From contig JBMOLK010000030.1 of the NCBI GenBank assembly GCA_049325575.1, forward strand, positions 1 through 22,872: 22,872 nt of DNA. The letters are read 5' to 3'. Below are positions 8,374-15,394 of the stretch, piece after piece. Under the pieces are notes generated by a model that worked only from the letters and a program-made list of their open reading frames with translations, was not told the DNA's origin and did not search any database. A program made the position numbers and the translations under genes. Position 1 is the stretch's first letter, and every line of letters starts with the position of its first letter. This DNA is from JBMOLK01 sp049325575. Lineage in GTDB: Bacteria; Bacillota; Clostridia; Acetivibrionales; Acetivibrionaceae.

Positions 8374-9264
8374 ATGGAATCATGGGAATCAGTACAACAA
8401 ACGTTAGATTTTATTGAAAATAATTTAACAGAGGATATTGGAATTCAAAAGTTATCACAGATGGCAAATCTATCGCCCTTCTATTATCAGAGGTTATTTC
8501 GCCGATTAGTGGGAAAGCCTGTAATGGAGTATGTCAAGCTGCGTCGGCTGGCAAATGCAGTTGAACAGTTAGGCAATAGGGAAAAACGCATAATTGATAT
8601 TTGCATGGATTTTGGTTTTGAAAATCATGAAACCTTTACACGTTCTTTTAAAGAGGCGTATGGTTTGACTCCTGATGCTTACCGGAAACAGCGAAGACCT
8701 TTATCACATTTTATCAAGCCGGATTTATCCATGAAGTATAGATTGGTTGACGAAAATGTACCTCTGGTAGCAGATGGAATCGTTTTGGAAGTGAGTCGTC
8801 GTAATTTACTAGAGTCTCGGAATTTTGTGGGATTATCTATTGATACAAAATTCTCTGATAATCCAAGTATAGACTTATTAGCGGAGTTATGGCATAACTT
8901 TCACAGCGGAAAATGTGATATTGTCAATATGAAGGAAGGTGGAAATGAAATAGGTGTTGGCAGCCCAAGTGAAAAAGATGGTGAACTTAGGTATTTTGTT
9001 GGTGTAGAGATAGACGGTATAAAAATTCAAGATGAATTTGCCTATTTTGGAATGCCTATTGGGGAGTATGTGGTTTGCGCTTTCGAAGCAGAGGATTTTA
9101 ACCTCCTCACGACAAATGCACTGGATAAGGCGGTTAAGTATATGTATGGTACTTGGATTCTAAAAAACGAAGTCAAAACAGAGCCGTTCATGGTAGAATT
9201 ATATTCAGATACCTCACAGGAAGATGCTGCAATGGAAATATGGTTTAAAATTGCAAATAACTAA
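8374..9264 (+). CDS. AraC-family regulator with GyrI-like effector domain
   Basis: This gene encodes 296 residues. ATG 8374 has a strong AGGAGGTG eight bases upstream; the frame stays open back to 8278, but that stretch has no ribosome binding site and looks like leader. Residues 1-105 are a typical AraC DNA-binding domain with two helix-turn-helix units: IGIQKLSQMANLSPFYYQRLF and the signature IIDICMDFGFENHETFTRSF...GLTPDAYR. Residues about 120-296 form a GyrI/SOUL-like effector domain (YFVGVEIDG, FGMPIGEYVVCAFEAED, YMYGTWILKN, MVELYSD), as in the Rob/BmrR group that senses small hydrophobic ligands. Its stop overlaps the next start (TAATG), so it is coupled to a DUF3788 gene. It is probably a drug- or metabolite-responsive activator. 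Confidence 0.92.
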   Translation: MESWESVQQTLDFIENNLTEDIGIQKLSQMANLSPFYYQRLFRRLVGKPVMEYVKLRRLANAVEQLGNREKRIIDICMDFGFENHETFTRSFKEAYGLTPDAYRKQRRPLSHFIKPDLSMKYRLVDENVPLVADGIVLEVSRRNLLESRNFVGLSIDTKFSDNPSIDLLAELWHNFHSGKCDIVNMKEGGNEIGVGSPSEKDGELRYFVGVEIDGIKIQDEFAYFGMPIGEYVVCAFEAEDFNLLTTNALDKAVKYMYGTWILKNEVKTEPFMVELYSDTSQEDAAMEIWFKIANN

Positions 9265-9713
9265 TGAAGGTGGATAAAACTATAATGTGGAGTGAGCTTT
9301 ATAACATAAATAACAAACCGACAATAGAAAATATCAGTGATTTTGTAAATAGTGAGTTATGGAATGAGCTTTGTACATTTTTGGGAGATAATTATGCTGT
9401 AGTACCAAAGATAGAATATAGTAAATGTTCCATGCAGAAAGGGTGGAACGTAAAGTATAAAAAGGGTAGCAAATCACTATGTACTCTTTATCCCATGAAA
9501 GGCTACTTTATTGTGCTTATCGTCATTGGCGAGAAAGAAAAAATAGAGTCAGAATTGGTTGTGCCAACTTGTACTATGTATGTTCAACAATTATTTCACG
9601 AAACAGCGTTTTCGTTAGGTGGCAGGTGGCTTATGGTTGAAGTAAGGGATAGGGCTGTTTATGAAGACGTATTGAAGTTAGTTAAAATTAGAGTAAAAAC
9701 AAAGAACAGATAG
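9264..9713 (+). CDS. DUF3788 family protein
   Basis: This gene encodes 149 residues. It begins inside the stop of the AraC-type gene (TAATG at 9262-9266), so translation is coupled. The protein matches the DUF3788 pattern: an N-terminal SELWNEL, then PKIEYSKCSMQKGWNVKYKKG, SLCTLYPMKGYFIVLIVIG and RWLMVEVRDRAVYEDVLKLVKIR near the end. The function of the family is unknown. Members often sit next to AraC/GyrI-type regulators in clostridia, and the fold is probably related to small alpha/beta ligand-binding proteins. The coupling suggests that it works with, or is sensed through, the upstream regulator. Confidence 0.88.
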   Translation: MKVDKTIMWSELYNINNKPTIENISDFVNSELWNELCTFLGDNYAVVPKIEYSKCSMQKGWNVKYKKGSKSLCTLYPMKGYFIVLIVIGEKEKIESELVVPTCTMYVQQLFHETAFSLGGRWLMVEVRDRAVYEDVLKLVKIRVKTKNR

Positions 9714-9751
9714 TTTTTTATCATTGATTCTATAAGATTTAATGGTAAGAT

Positions 9752-9789
9752 ATTATTATCAGGCATTTTTGCCTGCAATGAGTAATAAT
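9752..9789 (+). terminator. Nested inverted repeat, possible terminator
   Basis: CAGGCA (9760-9765) pairs with TGCCTG (9770-9775) across TTTT, and outer arms ATTATTA (9752-9758) and TAATAAT (9783-9789) extend the fold. The T-run on the + strand is poor (TTATTT), so termination of the AraC/DUF3788 transcript is only likely. Confidence 0.45.
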
Positions 9790-9805
9790 TTATTTGGGGA
9801 GAAAA

Positions 9806-11122
9806 ATGTATATAAAAATGAAGAAGAGAAGTAAAATTATCATTATATCAATATTATCTGTTTTAATCTTACTGGCTTGTGCTGCAGGTATCTATTTATA
9901 TGGTATTTTTCATAGAATTACAAATTCACCGGTTTTGAATAATGCAACCAGAGAGGAAATGTGGTTATCAGACCTTAGTTTTGTAAAGAGAGAATTGCCT
10001 AAAAAACATAAGAATTTATTCTTTTCTAAAACCAAAACTGACTTTAATAATGAAATGGATTTACTTATAGGTAACATCGAGAAATATGATGATATGGAAA
10101 TAAAGGCGGAATTGGCACAGATTATAAACACTGTTAACGATAGTCATACATTTGTTGATATCCGTGGTTCTTTAATATATCCAATAAGCTTTTTTGAATT
10201 TGAAGAAGGTATTTATTTAAATAATACATCCATAAAGTATAAAGATTTTTGGGGTAAGAGATTAGTATCAATAAATGGATACTCCATTGAGCAGCTGCGT
10301 TCAAAGCTTAGTCCATATATTTCACATGATAACCAGGCTATTGAAAAAAATGGATTTTGTAATTCCCTAAAATATGTTGAGACCTTAAAAATGGCAGGTA
10401 TAACAAAAAATAATGAGGCTTTATTTACTTTTGAGGGTGATACGAGAAATGAGGTTATAGTTGAACCTCTTAATAGAGATGACTACTATAATGTAGAGGC
10501 TTTAACCGATATGCCGGAATATATAAGTAAGTTTCCAATAACCAAACATAGTATGGATAAGAATTATTGGTTTATTTATAATGAGGACACAAATACAGTA
10601 TATGTGAAATATAATTCTTGTTCAAATACTACCGGGTATTCTTTTGCCAATTTTACAAAAGATGTATTTAATGCTGTTGATAACAATAAAGCTAGAGCTT
10701 TAATTATTGATTTGCGGGATAATGGCGGTGGTAACTCTGCAATTTTTAATCCTTTTATTAGAGAAATAAAAAAGCGTGGCAGCATTAACAGTGAAGACAA
10801 CTTATTTGTCATAATCGGGAGGAAAACTTTTTCTTCTGCAGTATTAAATGCTATGGATTTAAGGAATGATACAAATGCTGCATTGATAGGAGAACCATCC
10901 GGGGGCAGACCTAATCACTTTGGAGAGGTTAAAATACTTCACTTGTCTAATGTGAACATTGATGTTTATTACTCAAGCAATTATTTCAAAACAACTAAAG
11001 ATGATACAGATTCTATTTATCCCGATGTTAATATAAATACAAAGGCATCATCTTATTTTAGTGGAAAGGATGATTGTCTGGATTATATTTTTTCAAAAAT
11101 TGAGGTTGAAAAAAATAATTAG
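9806..11122 (+). CDS. Membrane-anchored S41-family peptidase homologue
   Basis: This gene encodes 438 residues. ATG 9806 follows GGGGAGA closely; TTG 9794 lies before that site and is unlikely. Residues about 8-30 are a single hydrophobic helix after a KKRSK start (signal anchor), so the protein faces outside. The C-terminal half has the S41 (C-terminal-processing/tail-specific peptidase) core: VYVKYNSC, ALIIDLRDNGGGNS (oxyanion region), VIIGRKTFSSAVLNAMDL with the candidate catalytic Ser 343, and ALIGEPSGGRPNHFGEV. The Lys that forms the Ser/Lys dyad in CtpA-type enzymes is not present in GEPSGGRPN, so it belongs to a Lys-less S41 branch or has altered chemistry. No PDZ domain is evident, although ISINGYS-like VSINGYSIEQL resembles a PDZ core. 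No operon partner is evident. Confidence 0.82.
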   Translation: MYIKMKKRSKIIIISILSVLILLACAAGIYLYGIFHRITNSPVLNNATREEMWLSDLSFVKRELPKKHKNLFFSKTKTDFNNEMDLLIGNIEKYDDMEIKAELAQIINTVNDSHTFVDIRGSLIYPISFFEFEEGIYLNNTSIKYKDFWGKRLVSINGYSIEQLRSKLSPYISHDNQAIEKNGFCNSLKYVETLKMAGITKNNEALFTFEGDTRNEVIVEPLNRDDYYNVEALTDMPEYISKFPITKHSMDKNYWFIYNEDTNTVYVKYNSCSNTTGYSFANFTKDVFNAVDNNKARALIIDLRDNGGGNSAIFNPFIREIKKRGSINSEDNLFVIIGRKTFSSAVLNAMDLRNDTNAALIGEPSGGRPNHFGEVKILHLSNVNIDVYYSSNYFKTTKDDTDSIYPDVNINTKASSYFSGKDDCLDYIFSKIEVEKNN

Positions 11123-11264
11123 GCTCTGCAGTTCTAACAACATGAGTCTGTCGCTGCTGAAGATAATAAAAAACTTTAATTTTATCATACAATTATTGGC
11201 TAATATCGTATAATTTATAGAAAATATAAGGTATTCTGTATGATGAATTAGGGGTAGGTGGGGT

Positions 11265-12707
11265 ATGTCGAGTCTAATAACATATTTCCTTATAGCAATA
11301 CTGTTACTTCTTGTAATTTTTTTAGATTTCCGTAGAAAGATAGATTTATCCAACAAAGCAGTAATGAGTTTATATTTAATTTTTGTACCACATATTACAA
11401 TACTTGTATATATGTTTAACCAATATTCATCAACGCAGCAAAACGCAGCTTTATGGCGATACTCGTTAGTTGCGGCTATACTGCTCATTACTTATCTATG
11501 GTTGAAAGTCAACATACTACCCCATTCCAAAAAGCTGATAGATGACTTTCGGATAAGAGTTTTAATGGGTAGTAGGCGACTTATTTTATACGGTTTATAC
11601 TCAAGCTTTGGACAAATTCCCGTTTACTATTTTGCAGTGCGTCTTGTGACCAAATATACAATACCTCCTTACATACTTGTATTGGACATAATTGTTACGG
11701 TTTTGTTTGTTGCTGCATTACATACAAATGGTATGCTGCGTGTTTTAATTACTTCAAGAAGATTAAATACTATAAAGAAAATCATAATTGGGTCCACTAT
11801 GTATATTCCAGTAATCAATATATTATTGATAATATATTTAGCCAGTATTACAAAATCAGAGTACAGGTATGAGTACTACAGAATTATAAATAGAAATATC
11901 AGAATAGATTCGGCGATTTGCAAAACACAATATCCGCTTCTTATGCTTCACGGAGTAGGTTTTAAAGACTTAAAGCATATTAATTACTGGGGAAGGATTC
12001 CCAAAGAATTGATAAGACATGGGGCGACGATTTATTATGGCAATCAGGAAGCCTGGGGTACAATAGAATATAATGCAGAGTTTCTTAAAAACAGGGTTTT
12101 GGAGATTGTTAACCAAACAGGGTGTCAAAAGGTCAACATTATTGCGCATTCAAAGGGAGGGTTGGATGCCCGTTATATGATAAGTAAACTGGAAATGGGT
12201 AGCTATGTTGCTTCACTTACAACAATTTCTACACCCCATAGAGGCTCAAAAATTATTGATATTATCTACTGTATACCAAAAGGTATTTTTAAAGCCCTTG
12301 GAAATTTTATTGACTGGTATATCAGATTGCTTGGTGATAAAAACCCTGATGTTTTTACTGCTGTAAGACAGCTTTCAACGGATTATTGCAAGGAATTCAA
12401 TGAAGAGGTAAAAGACTCTGAACAAGTTTATTATCAAAGCTATGCGACTTTGATGAATAATATATTCAGTGACTATATCCTGACAATTCCATGTTTTCTA
12501 TTATGGTTGATAGATGGTAAAAATGATGGATTGGTATCGGTTGAGTCAGCAAAATGGGGAGAGTTTAAAGGCGTATTAAAAAACAAATACAGCCGGGGTA
12601 TTTCTCATGGGGATATTATAGACTTACGCCGAAACGACTACAAAGGTTTTGATGCAAGAGAGAAATTCATAGAAATTGTTTCAGATTTAAAGAATAGAGG
12701 GTATTAA
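11265..12707 (+). CDS. Membrane-anchored lipase-like alpha/beta hydrolase
   Basis: This gene encodes 480 residues, starting at ATG 11265 after GGTGGGG. The N-terminal 200 residues hold about four or five hydrophobic segments (LITYFLIAILLLLVIFL, AVMSLYLIFVPHITILVYMF, YSLVAAILLITYLWL, YILVLDIIVTVLFVAAL and IPVINILLIIYLA). The C-terminal 270 residues are an alpha/beta hydrolase of the triacylglycerol-lipase type: PLLMLHGVGF (oxyanion loop), NIIAHSKGGLDARY with nucleophile Ser 296 in an A-H-S-K-G elbow, TTISTPHRGS, an acid in LIDGKNDGLVS (D417 or D421) and His 448 in SHGD. The elbow has Ala instead of the first Gly of GxSxG, as in several bacterial lipases. The membrane part suggests action on membrane or cell-surface lipids. 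The gene has its own ribosome binding site and a 142-base gap before it. Confidence 0.85.
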   Translation: MSSLITYFLIAILLLLVIFLDFRRKIDLSNKAVMSLYLIFVPHITILVYMFNQYSSTQQNAALWRYSLVAAILLITYLWLKVNILPHSKKLIDDFRIRVLMGSRRLILYGLYSSFGQIPVYYFAVRLVTKYTIPPYILVLDIIVTVLFVAALHTNGMLRVLITSRRLNTIKKIIIGSTMYIPVINILLIIYLASITKSEYRYEYYRIINRNIRIDSAICKTQYPLLMLHGVGFKDLKHINYWGRIPKELIRHGATIYYGNQEAWGTIEYNAEFLKNRVLEIVNQTGCQKVNIIAHSKGGLDARYMISKLEMGSYVASLTTISTPHRGSKIIDIIYCIPKGIFKALGNFIDWYIRLLGDKNPDVFTAVRQLSTDYCKEFNEEVKDSEQVYYQSYATLMNNIFSDYILTIPCFLLWLIDGKNDGLVSVESAKWGEFKGVLKNKYSRGISHGDIIDLRRNDYKGFDAREKFIEIVSDLKNRGY

Positions 12708-12715
12708 TAAGAGCT

Positions 12716-12773
12716 TAACAGTATGTAAGTTGAGTTCTATTCAAAATCGACTTCAAAAACTGTTAGATTTTCT
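12716..12773 (+). terminator. Possible weak terminator after the lipase-like gene
   Basis: TAACAGT (12716-12722) pairs with ACTGTTA (12759-12765), with an inner AAGT/ACTT pair, followed by GATTTTCT. The loop is long and the T-run short. Confidence 0.35.
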
Positions 12774-12782
12774 AATTTAAAC

Positions 12783-12816
12783 ATGACATACTGTTGTCAT
12801 ATTTATATAATATAAT
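12783..12816 (+). promoter_or_regulatory. Promoter -10 boxes with an adjacent 18-base palindrome (possible operator)
   Basis: ATGACATACTGTTGTCAT (12783-12800) is a perfect ATGACA-N6-TGTCAT inverted repeat. It ends five to ten bases before two overlapping TATAAT boxes (12806-12811 and 12811-12816), about 45 bases upstream of the glycosylase start. A dimeric repressor or activator bound there would cover the -35 region, where no good TTGACA is seen. Confidence 0.5.
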
Positions 12817-12858
12817 TGAAACAAGTCTTGACATTTTATGAAGAGGGAGAGTGGTAGG

Positions 12859-13689
12859 ATGATAGAAATACCTGAGGCATCAAATCTCGCCAAGCAATTA
12901 AATGAAAGTGTTGCCGGCAAAATTATAAAGAGTGTTACCGCCGGATATACTCCGCACAAATTTGCATGGTTTCATGGAGAACCTTCATTATATGATTCAC
13001 TGCTTAGGGGAAGGATTGTTGGATTATCTCAAAGCAGAGGTGGTTATATTCATGTTTCGGTTGAGGATGATATTTCAATGTTATTTGGGGAAGGCGGGCG
13101 GATACTTTTACATAGTGAAGAAGATAAACGTCCACAGAAGCACCAACTGTTGATAGAACTCGACGATGGTTCTGCTTTAAGCGTGTCAATCCAGGGATAT
13201 GGATTGGTTTACTGTGCTAAAACCTGCGAAATTAATAATAAGTATTACGATATAAGCTGTTCAAAACCTTCTCCACTATTAGAGGAGTTTGACAAAAGTT
13301 ATTTTTTAAAACTGCTTTCTGAAAAAGGCAATTCAAATATAAGTGCTAAAGCTTTCCTGGCTACGGAACAGAGGATTCCGGGACTTGGAAACGGCGTTTT
13401 GCAAGATGTTTTGTTTGCAGCAAAAATCCACCCGAAGAGGAAAATGAACAGTTTGACTGATTCGGAGCTTGATAGTTTATATAGTTCCGTTAAAAATGTC
13501 CTTAGTGATATGGCTTTAAGCAGGGGAAGAGATACTGAAATCGATTTATACGGTAACTTAGGGGGCTATAGAACAATGATGAGCAAAAATACAGTTGGGT
13601 CATGCTGCCCTTCATGTGGAAATATAATTGAGAAAATGGCGTATATGGGCGGAAGTGTTTACTTTTGTGTTAACTGCCAGCCCCTTTAA
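12859..13689 (+). CDS. Fpg/Nei-type DNA glycosylase homologue lacking the N-terminal catalytic proline
   Basis: This gene encodes 276 residues. ATG 12859 is chosen because GGGAG precedes it and the protein then begins MIEIPEA, matching the MPELPEV start of the family; an earlier ATG at 12838 would add seven residues. The helix-two-turn-helix region reads AKAFLATEQRIPGLGNGVLQDVLFAAKIHP, and the C-terminal zinc finger is complete (CCPSCG...YFCVNC). In active Fpg/Nei enzymes Pro at position 2 is the Schiff-base nucleophile; here it is Ile. The Glu at 3 is kept. The usual Lys in the GRRGKY loop is also replaced (QSRGGY). This sub-branch occurs in other clostridia as I remember it, so the change is inherited rather than a local error. 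It may bind damaged DNA or use another residue for base removal. Confidence 0.87.
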   Translation: MIEIPEASNLAKQLNESVAGKIIKSVTAGYTPHKFAWFHGEPSLYDSLLRGRIVGLSQSRGGYIHVSVEDDISMLFGEGGRILLHSEEDKRPQKHQLLIELDDGSALSVSIQGYGLVYCAKTCEINNKYYDISCSKPSPLLEEFDKSYFLKLLSEKGNSNISAKAFLATEQRIPGLGNGVLQDVLFAAKIHPKRKMNSLTDSELDSLYSSVKNVLSDMALSRGRDTEIDLYGNLGGYRTMMSKNTVGSCCPSCGNIIEKMAYMGGSVYFCVNCQPL

Positions 13690-13692
13690 TTT

Positions 13693-14091
13693 TTATATTG
13701 TAATCTTTATATTATATATATCCCCGAATTTATAGCCCTCTGGAGTTATGGAAAACGCATCAACCTTTGGAAAGTCAATATCGGATGTATCAGAGATAAA
13801 TTGGGCAGCTTCACTTGAAAGTATAGTGTAGTACTCTATTATATCGTTTTTATTATAAGATAGTATAATACGATGTGTGTAAGTAGATCCTCTGATTTCT
13901 GTTCCTCCGTTTCCTAATTCTTTTCTGGTTAGTTTCATTGCTGATTTCAGGCAGTATTCACTGCCATCCTTCATCCTAATTACAATATCTACAGGATAAC
14001 CGTGTCTGGCATAAAGAAAATCCAAATCATCTTCAGTGGACTTGCGTACATTGGAGCTCTCCAGACATTTAATTAACAATATAAGAGTCAA
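13693..14091 (-). CDS. Hypothetical protein, start uncertain
   Basis: The open frame has 132 residues and converges on the glycosylase gene, the two stops lying three bases apart. I do not recognise the family. The sequence is a plausible cytoplasmic alpha/beta protein with alternating short strands (VDIVIRMKDGSEYCL, RIILSYNKNDIIEYYTIL) and ends FGDIYNIKITI. The only start near the 5' end is TTG 14091 and no ribosome binding site is visible ahead of it. The better-looking coding part begins around residue 12 (SSNVRKSTEDDLDFLYARHGYPV). The gene may be a truncated remnant or may start at an unrecognised codon. No partner gene on this strand is adjacent. Confidence 0.5.
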   Translation of the reverse strand: MTLILLIKCLESSNVRKSTEDDLDFLYARHGYPVDIVIRMKDGSEYCLKSAMKLTRKELGNGGTEIRGSTYTHRIILSYNKNDIIEYYTILSSEAAQFISDTSDIDFPKVDAFSITPEGYKFGDIYNIKITI

Positions 14092-14473
14092 ATTAAATCT
14101 ATTGACATTAAGTGTAGTACATCAGGCTATTAATAATTTTAGCTTATAAGTAAAATTATTACAATGGTTTTTAGTAACCTTATCAATATCTATAGGTTTG
14201 TTTCCAGATTATTGACGAATAGTTAATGATTTAATAAAATAATAATTGAAACTATCACTTTTAAATATTGGATTTAGCATCATCTATAATAAGCTAAGGT
14301 GTATTACTTCATTATAAGCTCTTCTGATAACGTTATTTCTTTATTTTCAATACACAAATTGAACAATATATTACAAAGCTATAAGTTTTTTGAAAGGAGG
14401 GAAGCAATAGTTCCTGACATTTGTTTTAGAGACTTATAAAATAGTTTATGGGATTTTGAAAGGGGAGTGCAAT
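14092..14473. other. Intergenic region and leader upstream of the dockerin gene
   Basis: This gene-free stretch holds a good promoter at 14212-14240 (listed separately), giving a leader of about 225 bases before the dockerin gene. A second Shine-Dalgarno-like AAAGGAGGG at about 14393-14401 has no usable start codon after it. I see no known riboswitch motif, no strong hairpin and no open frame with a start signal. Confidence 0.5.
14212..14240 (+). promoter_or_regulatory. Likely sigma-A promoter for the dockerin gene
   Basis: TTGACG (14212-14217) and TAAAAT (14235-14240) are separated by exactly 17 bases. The next gene on this strand starts at 14474. Confidence 0.55.
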
Positions 14474-15283
14474 ATGAAAAAAATTGTATTTGTAGTACTA
14501 GCTTTAATTGTATCCATTGGTATAATGGTAATTATGCCTTCAGTCGGTTCAGCCTATTTTGATGATAATACGTGTATCTTTATTGATATCCATTCCAATA
14601 CTCATGGGATAGGTGATGTTGGACCTCAAATAGCAATTGATTTTCCAATGTATTCTTTTAATTCGGAATACAGGAAATTAACATCGATTGCTCCGCTTGA
14701 CCTTACTTCGCAGACAAAAGTTGTATTGGGGCAAGGTAGTAGTATAACCGGTACGGCTGGAGGTGGAGTTGCTTCAGGTCTCACTCTTTATGATAATATT
14801 CTTGTTATCGATAAGTTTAATATTGAGCCTGATGGTACTTTAAATTATAAATACAATGACAAATGGATAGTTCTAAAAGTCGGAGAAAGCTGGATTGAAA
14901 AGACTGAGAGTGAGTCGCCCTACGGAGGTACACTTGTAAAGACCTTCAAGGTGGTTAATTACGGCTTTATAAATAAATCGGATATAAGTGCTCCGAATAT
15001 ACCGACCCCTAGCCCGACACCACCTGGCCCTACGCCTTTACAAACACCGGTAGGAAGAGTTGGTGATGTAAATGGGGACGGCACGGTTAATTCGGTTGAT
15101 CTGATGCTGGTAAAAAGGTATGTTTTGGGAATTATTGTAGATTTCCCTTCTGAAAATGGTTTTTGGGCGGCTGATGTAAACGGAGATGAGATTGTTAATT
15201 CTACAGATTATGTGATAATAAAAAAGTACTTGCTTCGTATGATTGATAAGCTTCCTAAAGAGGTGAACAACCAAGAATTATAG
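14474..15283 (+). CDS. Secreted protein with C-terminal type I dockerin
   Basis: This gene encodes 269 residues. ATG 14474 has AAGGGGAG upstream; TTG 14456 precedes that site and is rejected. Residues 1-28 are a signal peptide (KK, hydrophobic core, cleavage near VGSA-Y). Residues 29-175 are a domain I do not recognise, rich in beta-strand-like segments (TCIFIDIHSN, WIVLKVGESWIEKTES, LVKTFKVVNYGF). A Pro/Thr linker (PTPSPTPPGPTPLQTP) leads to two dockerin repeats, DVNGDGTVNSVDLMLVKRYVLG and DVNGDEIVNSTDYVIIKKYLL, with Ca-binding Asp/Asn and the S-V/S-T pair at the cohesin-contact positions. The protein should therefore dock onto a scaffoldin of a cellulosome. The N-terminal module may be a novel enzyme, binding or structural module. 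The gene converges with the SigI-RsgI gene over a shared terminator. Confidence 0.9.
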   Translation: MKKIVFVVLALIVSIGIMVIMPSVGSAYFDDNTCIFIDIHSNTHGIGDVGPQIAIDFPMYSFNSEYRKLTSIAPLDLTSQTKVVLGQGSSITGTAGGGVASGLTLYDNILVIDKFNIEPDGTLNYKYNDKWIVLKVGESWIEKTESESPYGGTLVKTFKVVNYGFINKSDISAPNIPTPSPTPPGPTPLQTPVGRVGDVNGDGTVNSVDLMLVKRYVLGIIVDFPSENGFWAADVNGDEIVNSTDYVIIKKYLLRMIDKLPKEVNNQEL

Positions 15284-15330
15284 AAGCATTCAAGTTGAGG
15301 AAAACTACGAAAGTAGTGTAGATTTAAATA

Positions 15331-15394
15331 AAATCTGTGATACTCATATCATGTTTATCAGTTTTGGTATGAAATATCACAGATTTTTATTTTT
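15331..15394. terminator. Bidirectional terminator between the dockerin gene and the SigI-RsgI gene
   Basis: AAATCTGTGATA (15331-15342) is perfectly complementary to TATCACAGATTT (15375-15386) with a 32-base loop. The + side is followed by TTATTTTT and the minus side by a T-rich TATTTAAATC. It overlaps the stop of the minus-strand gene. Confidence 0.75.

Noticed and set aside
14241..14473. A riboswitch in the long leader of the dockerin gene
   Set aside because: No conserved riboswitch core, T-box or terminator-antiterminator pair could be recognised.
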